In this document: positions 1 to 4,468 of the stretch, piece after piece | Layout: every line of letters starts with the position of its first letter | Position numbering within the stretch: the first letter of the stretch is position 1 | DNA from: Aquirhabdus sp. | GTDB lineage: Bacteria; Pseudomonadota; Gammaproteobacteria; Pseudomonadales; Moraxellaceae | Direction: 5' to 3' | Length of the DNA stretch: 7,310 nucleotides | NCBI GenBank assembly: GCA_030149815.1 | Contig: JASLHI010000057.1 | Span: forward strand, 1 to 7,310 | Position numbers and translations under genes: made by a program | The notes under the pieces: generated by a model | Databases searched by the model: none | Seen by the model: only the letters and a program-made list of their open reading frames with translations | What the model was told of the DNA's origin: nothing

Positions 1-29
1 GCAAGACCCGTCAAACGCGGCAGCGACAT
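1..29 (-). CDS. bamD: Outer-membrane assembly lipoprotein BamD, N-terminal fragment (probable)
   Basis: Only the first nine codons and part of a tenth are inside the window, reading MSLPRLTGL on the minus strand. The ATG at 29-27 is preceded by a good Shine-Dalgarno sequence (AGGAG, complement of 35-39) with a five-base gap, so this is a real gene start. The short basic then hydrophobic beginning would suit a lipoprotein signal peptide, but the lipobox would lie outside the window. The identification rests mainly on position: in E. coli and many other gammaproteobacteria bamD (yfiO/comL) is divergent from rluD, which is the next gene here. BamD is the essential lipoprotein of the BAM complex that inserts beta-barrel proteins into the outer membrane. 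The fragment is too short to prove the family from sequence alone. Confidence 0.55.
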
Positions 30-34
30 AAAAA

Positions 35-39
35 CTCCT
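35..39 (-). promoter_or_regulatory. Ribosome binding site of the leftward gene (bamD)
   Basis: The complement reads AGGAG, five bases before the ATG at 29. It is the strongest Shine-Dalgarno match in this divergent region and fixes the start of the truncated gene. Confidence 0.7.
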
Positions 40-48
40 GAGAAACAT

Positions 49-60
49 GCCCATCTGGGC
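49..60. repeat. Perfect 5-bp inverted repeat (hairpin) in the leftward gene's 5' leader
   Basis: GCCCA at 49-53 and TGGGC at 56-60 are perfect complements separated by TC. On the minus strand the hairpin would lie in the untranslated leader of the probable bamD mRNA, ten bases upstream of the AGGAG. No T-run follows on either strand, so it does not look like an intrinsic terminator. It could modulate translation or stability, or be chance. Confidence 0.4.
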
Positions 61-71
61 TACAATGCCGA

Positions 72-101
72 GTATTAAAGCATTTTTGCGCTGTTTCGCA
101 A
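72..101 (-). promoter_or_regulatory. Candidate sigma-70 promoter for bamD
   Basis: On the minus strand TTGCGA (complement of 96-101) and TAATAC (complement of 72-77) are separated by 18 bases, a fair match to -35 and -10 boxes. The predicted transcript would have a leader of roughly 35 bases carrying the 49-60 hairpin. A 6-bp inverted repeat (TTTGCG 85-90, CGCAAA 97-102) overlaps the -35 box and might be an operator. This is prediction by eye only. Confidence 0.35.
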
Positions 102-121
102 ATGACCAATGCTATGACCAA
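102..121. repeat. Two 8-bp direct repeats in the bamD-rluD divergent region
   Basis: ATGACCAA occurs at 102-109 and again at 114-121, a 12-base period. The pair lies immediately upstream of the candidate bamD -35 box and about 30-50 bases before the rluD start. It could be a binding site for a regulator acting on both genes. The repeats also create a 15-codon open frame (102-149) without a Shine-Dalgarno sequence. Confidence 0.4.
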
Positions 122-152
122 CACACAAAGCCTACAGATGACGACGTAAATA

Positions 153-1265
153 ATGAGCCAAAACCCAAAGAACGAAGATTTAAGTGCCATAGATAGCCTT
201 GATGGCTGGTCGGAAGATGATTCGACGCTGAATGATACTCGAGCAAGTATCGAAATTGATGACAGTCCTGATGATTTTGGTTTACATGCACACCCAGCAA
301 CGCATATTGTCAAAACAGCAGTGATTGATGAATCATTGATTGGTTTACGTTTTGATCAGGTTTCAGCTTCGTTATTTTCTGAATTTTCACGTGAAAAACT
401 GAAAGAGTGGATGCTTGCTGGTGACCTGACGTTTGATGGAAAGATTGTTAAACCAAAGTCTCGTGCTTTAGGCGGTGAAAAAATTGAATTAGATGTGACG
501 CTTGCTGCACAAACTCGTAGTTTGCCAGAAGAAATGGCACTCAATATTGTTTATGAAGATGATCAAATTATTGTCATCAATAAACCTGCAGGATTGGTTG
601 TTCATCCAGGCGTGGGAAATTGGTCTGGTACATTGGTCAATGGTCTATTACATCATGACCCACGTTTAGCGGAGCTACCGCGCGCGGGTTTGGTACATCG
701 TATTGATAAAGATACTAGTGGTTTGTTGGTTATCGCAAAAACTTTGGTCGCACAACATAGTTTGTCGCAGCAACTTGCAGAAAAGTCAGTTTTCCGAATC
801 TACGATGCGGTTGCTGTGGGACATGTGATTGCGGGTGGCACAATTGATGAACCAATCCGCCGTCATTCGACCGATCGCTTGAAAATGGCTGTGCAGCATG
901 GTGGTCGAGATTCAGTGACTCATTATCGTGTTGCCGAACGTTTTGGGTCACATACTTTATTGCGTGTGCAATTAGAAACAGGACGCACTCATCAAATTCG
1001 TGTTCACATGTCACATATTGGTTTTCCTTTAGTTGGTGATGCAACTTATGGTGGACGGGCGCGGTTACCACGTGGAATCACTGCGGAATTGGTTCAAACG
1101 TTACAGCAGTTTAAGCGTCAGGCCTTGCATGCACGTGAGTTAGGTTTGGTTCACCCTGTGACTGGTGAGGAGATGCATTTTGAAGCGCCATGGCCAGATG
1201 ATTTTACACATTTGGTCAAAATGTTACGCAAAGAAGCACAGCCAGATTTAAGTCAATTCCGCTAG
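153..1265 (+). CDS. rluD: 23S rRNA pseudouridine synthase RluD
   Basis: A 370-residue protein of the RluA/RluD pseudouridine synthase family. In E. coli RluD isomerises uridines 1911, 1915 and 1917 in helix 69 of 23S rRNA during large-subunit assembly. Residues about 53-115 form an S4-like RNA-binding domain. The catalytic domain follows, with the family motif HRIDKDTSG at 182-190 whose Asp185 is the expected catalytic aspartate. Further hallmarks are NKPAGLVVHPG (143-153), LETGRTHQIRVHM (274-286) and QALHA (323-327). The first 50 or so residues are an acidic, Ser/Asp-rich extension that makes the protein longer than E. coli RluD (326). An in-frame TAA at 147-149 makes the ATG at 153 the first possible start; there is no clear Shine-Dalgarno sequence before it. 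The gene is divergent from probable bamD and followed at 44 bp by pgeF, as in E. coli, so rluD rather than rluC fits both sequence and context. Confidence 0.93.
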   Translation: MSQNPKNEDLSAIDSLDGWSEDDSTLNDTRASIEIDDSPDDFGLHAHPATHIVKTAVIDESLIGLRFDQVSASLFSEFSREKLKEWMLAGDLTFDGKIVKPKSRALGGEKIELDVTLAAQTRSLPEEMALNIVYEDDQIIVINKPAGLVVHPGVGNWSGTLVNGLLHHDPRLAELPRAGLVHRIDKDTSGLLVIAKTLVAQHSLSQQLAEKSVFRIYDAVAVGHVIAGGTIDEPIRRHSTDRLKMAVQHGGRDSVTHYRVAERFGSHTLLRVQLETGRTHQIRVHMSHIGFPLVGDATYGGRARLPRGITAELVQTLQQFKRQALHARELGLVHPVTGEEMHFEAPWPDDFTHLVKMLRKEAQPDLSQFR

Positions 1266-1296
1266 ACTGAATTGGTGTTAAAAATGCAATTTGCTT

Positions 1297-1304
1297 GGTG
1301 GAGA
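1297..1304 (+). promoter_or_regulatory. Ribosome binding site deciding the TTG start of pgeF
   Basis: GGTGGAGA at 1297-1304 is a good Shine-Dalgarno sequence placed six bases (from its last G) before the TTG at 1310. The same bases would fall inside the coding sequence if the gene started at TTG 1295 or GTG 1298, so they argue for the later start. Confidence 0.6.
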
Positions 1305-1309
1305 TAATT

Positions 1310-2110
1310 TTGACAACTCATGTGATCAGTTCTGTTTTAGATTCTGTGAATACATCATTACCTTGGCTTGAAGCGAAGGGTTTGCCGTCGTCAGTTCTAG
1401 CAGGGCAGACTTTACGGCGCACAGCGGGATATTGTCAGCCACCATATGACACATTTAATTTGGCGCTACATGTGGGTGACGATCCTGCTGTTGTCCATGC
1501 CAATCGGATGAAACTTTTACAAATTCTTGCGCCTTATGGCTGTGAACGTTTGGTGTGGTTAAATCAAGTTCATGGTACTCATGTATTTCGAGTGACGGCA
1601 GAATTGAGTGCTTCCGTGCCTGATGCAGATGCGATCGTGACTGATCAAGTCGGAGTTGGTTGCGTGATTATGACTGCGGATTGTTTACCTGTTGTATTGA
1701 GTAATGCCGATGGAACAGAGGTGGCGTGTGTTCATGCAGGATGGCGAGGGTTGTTGTCAGGTGTGATTGAAGCCGCTGCGGATGCAATGCATGAGCCGCC
1801 GAGCTTTGCGTGGTTAGGTGCGGCAATTGGTGCGGAATGCTTTGAAGTTGGCGCAGAGGTTCGTACGCAGTTTGTGCAAGAAGATCCTGCGAGTGTTATT
1901 GCATTTACTGCATTGCCAAATGGTAAAGATAATGCTGATTTATATCAGCTTGCGCGGTTACGTTTAATGCGAATTGGTGTGGAGCGGGTGAGTGGTGGCG
2001 AGCATTGCACGATGACAAATCATCAGGATTTTTTTTCCTATCGTCGTGATGGTCATACAGGAAGAATGGCGACAGTGGTCATGATTCGTCCTCAACCTAA
2101 AACTGCATAA
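1310..2110 (+). CDS. pgeF: Peptidoglycan editing factor PgeF (YfiH/laccase-domain family)
   Basis: A 266-residue protein of the YfiH/DUF152 family. E. coli PgeF prevents wrong peptidoglycan building blocks (L-Ser in place of L-Ala at position one of the stem peptide) from being used; family members have also been described as polyphenol oxidases or purine nucleoside-processing enzymes. Hallmarks in order (numbered from TTG 1310) are LHVGDDP (53-59), LNQVHG with His88, DADAIVT (105-111), TADCLP with Cys125, HAGWRG with His142, and the C-terminal SYRRDGHTGR (243-252). His88, Cys125 and His142 are the expected metal-binding triad. The frame opens at TTG 1295, but TTG 1310 is preferred because of the Shine-Dalgarno sequence at 1297; no in-frame ATG lies near the N-terminus. 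It follows rluD by 44 bp without a visible terminator, so co-transcription is likely. The PBP1b operon nearby serves the same cell-wall process. Confidence 0.9.
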   Translation: MTTHVISSVLDSVNTSLPWLEAKGLPSSVLAGQTLRRTAGYCQPPYDTFNLALHVGDDPAVVHANRMKLLQILAPYGCERLVWLNQVHGTHVFRVTAELSASVPDADAIVTDQVGVGCVIMTADCLPVVLSNADGTEVACVHAGWRGLLSGVIEAAADAMHEPPSFAWLGAAIGAECFEVGAEVRTQFVQEDPASVIAFTALPNGKDNADLYQLARLRLMRIGVERVSGGEHCTMTNHQDFFSYRRDGHTGRMATVVMIRPQPKTA

Positions 2111-2111
2111 A

Positions 2112-2127
2112 TGATTAAAAGTAATCA
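2112..2127. repeat. 6-bp inverted repeat just after pgeF
   Basis: TGATTA (2112-2117) and TAATCA (2122-2127) are perfect complements around the loop AAAG, starting two bases after the pgeF stop. The stem is AT-only but for one pair and no T-run follows, so it is a poor intrinsic terminator. It may be an operator for the promoter just downstream, or chance in AT-rich DNA. Confidence 0.3.
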
Positions 2128-2132
2128 GTATA

Positions 2133-2161
2133 TTGAGAAAATCAGATTATAATTGTATTTA
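2133..2161 (+). promoter_or_regulatory. Candidate promoter for the flavodoxin-like gene and the Nudix gene
   Basis: The 78-bp gap after pgeF is strongly AT-rich. TTGAGA (2133-2138) and TATTTA (2156-2161) are 17 bases apart. A perfect -10 hexamer TATAAT also occurs at 2148-2153 but lacks a good -35 at the right distance. Either would start a transcript covering both downstream genes. Which box is used cannot be decided by eye. Confidence 0.4.
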
Positions 2162-2188
2162 TACCAACTGTTTGTTGATTGAGTAGCT

Positions 2189-2755
2189 ATGAGTCATACT
2201 TCTTCGAAACGCATGTGTGTTGTTTACCATAGTGCTTATGGTCACACCGCACGTATTGCTCAAGCGATTGTGGAAGGGGCTAATCGTGTCGAGAATATAG
2301 ATGCAACGCTCATCTCAGTTGAACATATGGATCATTATAAGTGGGAACAACTCGATCAAGCGGATGTCTTGGTCTTTGGATCACCCACCTATATGGGCAG
2401 TGTCACAGGACAATTTAAGTTATTCATGGATTCGACATCAAGTCGTTGGATCGCGCGAAGCTGGTCAGGAAAACTTGCCGCGGGTTTTGCAAATTCTGGT
2501 GGGTTGAGTGGCGATAAATTGGCAGTACTTCAGCAAATTTGTTTATTCGCTATGCAACATGGCATGGTGTGGAGTGGATTACCACTGATGTCACAAGGTC
2601 ATGAGACAACGGATTTGAATCGTTTGGCGAGCTTTCTGGGGCTAATGACACAATCTGATAACCTACCTGTTGCGCAAACACCACCTGTTGGAGATATTGA
2701 GACGGCACATTGGTTTGGTCAACATTTAGCAAAGCTTGCATTACGCATGCAGTAA
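2189..2755 (+). CDS. Flavodoxin/WrbA-like FMN-binding NAD(P)H-dependent oxidoreductase
   Basis: A 188-residue cytosolic protein with a flavodoxin-like fold, with no signal peptide or membrane segment. The FMN phosphate-binding loop is visible at HSAYGHTA (14-21) directly after the first beta strand (CVVYH). A second cofactor loop is GSPTYMGSVTGQFK (64-77), very like the GTPTRFGNMSGQ region of WrbA, and a third is FANSGGLSGDK (100-110). HGMVWSGLP (124-132) resembles the WrbA HHGMVIVGLP stretch. Size is close to E. coli WrbA (198 residues). The likely role is FMN-dependent two-electron reduction of quinones or similar acceptors, but the substrate cannot be told from sequence. It precedes the Nudix gene by 15 bp, so the two are co-transcribed. 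The ATG at 2189 has only a weak purine-rich site before it; Met9 is a less likely alternative. No gene symbol is given because the family has many paralogues. Confidence 0.82.
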   Translation: MSHTSSKRMCVVYHSAYGHTARIAQAIVEGANRVENIDATLISVEHMDHYKWEQLDQADVLVFGSPTYMGSVTGQFKLFMDSTSSRWIARSWSGKLAAGFANSGGLSGDKLAVLQQICLFAMQHGMVWSGLPLMSQGHETTDLNRLASFLGLMTQSDNLPVAQTPPVGDIETAHWFGQHLAKLALRMQ

Positions 2756-2770
2756 AGGATTAACAATTAG

Positions 2771-3748
2771 ATGAGTCACGTGTTGAATAATGAAGTAGAA
2801 GCAGGAACAGCCTCTAAAATAGTTAATGTCGCCGTAGGTTTAATCGTTAAAAATGGTCAAGCATTATTAGCCAAGCGCGCTGAACACCAACATCAAGGTG
2901 GGCGTTTTGAGTTTCCAGGCGGCAAAGTCGAATCAGGAGAGTTAGTCACGGATGCTCTCGCTCGTGAATTACATGAAGAGCTTGGAATTCACATTGATGA
3001 TCCGCAATTTATTCAACGCCTCACTTATCGTTATCCAGAAAAGACTGTGTGTTTGCATGTTTATCGTATTGAATCTTTTGATGGTGAACCGATTGGGCGA
3101 GAAGGACAGCCACTACATTGGGTTAATTTGGATCAGCTGTTTGAACTGAATTTTCCTGATGCCAATCGACCGATTGTACGCGCAGCACAATTACCATCAC
3201 GTTATTCGATCACATCGAATCTCATGATGCCTGAACATGACGCTATTCCGGCATGGTTGGCAGAGCAAGCGATTGAAAAAGAAACGGATGCGTGGGTTTA
3301 TGTCAGATTACCTAAAGTGTCATCTGATATTTACGAAGCAGCAATTCAAAAGCTAGCTATGCTACGTCCTGACTTAAATTTGATTGCGGCTTGGGATGCG
3401 TCAGAATCAATTAATGTATTCATTCGTGGTCGCCATTTAACTCAATCAGCATTACTTGAGCAAACTGACTTAGTTCGTTCTTCTGAAGAAGATTTCTGGT
3501 TTGCAGCGTGTCATGATGAAAAGTCGATTAAGCATGCTATGCAATTAGGTGTTGATGCCATCACGCTAGGTTCAGTATTCGCCACACCGACACATCCTGA
3601 TCACGAAACTTTGGGGTGGGATGGTTTTGCTCAGTTAACTCAATTAAGCGACATTCCTGTCTATGCACTTGGCGGCATGCACGTGAAAGATTTGGATGAT
3701 GTTCGTGCAAATGGTGGATTTGGGGTTGCAGGGATTAGATTTGTTTAG
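2771..3748 (+). CDS. Nudix hydrolase (MutT type) fused to a ThiE/TenI-like domain
   Basis: A 325-residue two-domain protein. Residues about 17-140 are a Nudix domain with a complete Nudix box at 51-73 (G51, E57, R65-E66, E69-E70, G72), which binds the metal for pyrophosphohydrolysis; the resemblance is to MutT-type 8-oxo-dGTP diphosphatases that sanitise the nucleotide pool. Residues about 174-325 resemble thiamine phosphate synthase/TenI, best at the C-terminus: LGVDAITLGSVFATPTHP (259-276), GW (282-283), PVYALGG (296-302) and GVAGIRF (318-324). The first half of this domain is weakly conserved, and the usual Q-x-R-x-K and HLGQ-type segments of ThiE are not clearly present (VYVRLPK at 176-182, GRHLT at 220-224). 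MutT-ThiE fusions are known in proteobacteria such as Pseudomonas, so the architecture is not new. The ATG at 2771 follows AAGGA (2755-2759) that overlaps the upstream stop. Nudix activity is likely; thiamine synthesis by the second domain is doubtful. Confidence 0.9.
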   Translation: MSHVLNNEVEAGTASKIVNVAVGLIVKNGQALLAKRAEHQHQGGRFEFPGGKVESGELVTDALARELHEELGIHIDDPQFIQRLTYRYPEKTVCLHVYRIESFDGEPIGREGQPLHWVNLDQLFELNFPDANRPIVRAAQLPSRYSITSNLMMPEHDAIPAWLAEQAIEKETDAWVYVRLPKVSSDIYEAAIQKLAMLRPDLNLIAAWDASESINVFIRGRHLTQSALLEQTDLVRSSEEDFWFAACHDEKSIKHAMQLGVDAITLGSVFATPTHPDHETLGWDGFAQLTQLSDIPVYALGGMHVKDLDDVRANGGFGVAGIRFV

Positions 3749-3767
3749 GCGAATACAAATTTCTTAA

Positions 3768-3795
3768 AAAAAATGCCCATATCAGGGCATTTTTT
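3768..3795. terminator. Bidirectional intrinsic terminator between convergent operons
   Basis: AAAAAATGCCC (3768-3778) and GGGCATTTTTT (3785-3795) form a perfect 11-bp stem around a six-base loop. The GC-rich core is followed by T-runs on both strands (six T on the plus strand; eight A at 3766-3773 give eight U on the minus strand). It lies 20 bp after the Nudix stop and about 58 bp beyond the stop of the leftward lipoprotein gene, so it should end both transcripts. Confidence 0.88.
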
Positions 3796-3853
3796 ATTGG
3801 ATTATTTTTGATGAATAACTGATAAAAATATTTGAACAATAATCGAACGTTAT

Positions 3854-4468
3854 TTACTGTCCTTGCAAATGCCCATTCGCTTCATTTACGACATCAGGTT
3901 TATTTTGCATTGCTCCTGCTAGTGAAATGAGCTGCCAGAAGCCAGATTTTTGTTGCGAAGATTTTGCTAAAACTAAACCGCGTCGTGCCATACCTTCTGC
4001 CGTTGCGCCATCTTTTTTCTTCAAGGCAACTTCACTTAAACGTGCATAAACGCTTGAATATTGAGGTGCAATACGTTGAACCTGAATGTAGGTTTCTTCA
4101 GCATCATCTAATTGTCCGATCTGTAATTGCTTCAAACCCTGTGCCATGAGTTTCTGCACCAACGGGATATTACGCCCATCTCGAAGCACAACTTGGGGCT
4201 GCGGTGGCGCTGGTAAAGCAGGAAGGGCTTGTGACTCAAGCAGTGGATATCCAAACTCAGGCTGAGGTGTCGTTGGACTATAGGGCGCAGCTGGTCGCAC
4301 AATAACGGGAGTTGGATGCGGATGTACCGCTTTGGGTACAGGTTTTGTCGGCTTAGGCAGAGTGGTTTGACAACCAGCAAGCACAGCAAATCCCAAAATG
4401 ACCAGCAATTTTGAGACTGGCTGGATTGGAGTCGTTTGATTGAAAGCTTTATTCATCATGTTTTGCAT
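3854..4468 (-). CDS. lpoP: Outer-membrane TPR lipoprotein, LpoP-like activator of PBP1b
   Basis: A 204-residue lipoprotein. Residues 20-33 give a hydrophobic signal segment ending in the lipobox LAGC with acceptor Cys33; Gln34 at the +2 position favours outer-membrane sorting. Residues about 38-93 are a Pro-rich linker suited to crossing the periplasm. Residues about 104-170 form tetratricopeptide (TPR) helices, e.g. AQGLKQLQIGQLDDAEETY (109-127) and VYARLSEVALKKK (140-152). Lipobox, disordered linker and TPR domain match LpoP of Pseudomonas aeruginosa, which activates PBP1b; it is unrelated in fold to E. coli LpoB. The gene directly follows PBP1b with a one-base TAATG overlap, and the Shine-Dalgarno sequence GGAAAG (complement of 4475-4480) lies within the end of PBP1b, so translation is probably coupled. 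ATGs at codons 4 and 5 are alternative starts. The function is inferred from architecture and neighbour; the family assignment should be confirmed by alignment. Confidence 0.85.
   Translation of the reverse strand: MQNMMNKAFNQTTPIQPVSKLLVILGFAVLAGCQTTLPKPTKPVPKAVHPHPTPVIVRPAAPYSPTTPQPEFGYPLLESQALPALPAPPQPQVVLRDGRNIPLVQKLMAQGLKQLQIGQLDDAEETYIQVQRIAPQYSSVYARLSEVALKKKDGATAEGMARRGLVLAKSSQQKSGFWQLISLAGAMQNKPDVVNEANGHLQGQ

Noticed and set aside
102..149. 15-codon open frame ending four bases before the rluD ATG, in the same frame, as a possible leader peptide
   Set aside because: No Shine-Dalgarno sequence, and its repetitive start comes from the ATGACCAA repeats; no attenuator-like hairpin follows.
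11..313. 100-codon minus-strand frame crossing the bamD-rluD gap
   Set aside because: It overlaps the real starts of both divergent genes in another frame and has no family features.
730..1071. 113-codon open frame on the minus strand inside rluD
   Set aside because: It lies opposite the strongly conserved catalytic domain, has His/Gln-rich composition typical of antisense shadows, and no recognisable domain.
1284..1307. Seven-codon frame (MQFAWWR) between rluD and pgeF with two Trp codons, resembling an attenuation leader
   Set aside because: No ribosome site before it, no alternative hairpin or T-run after it, and no reason for tryptophan control of pgeF.
3739..3760. ATTTGT/ACAAAT inverted repeat around the Nudix stop codon
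   Set aside because: AT-rich 6-bp stem with a 10-base loop; the strong terminator at 3768-3795 explains the end of transcription.
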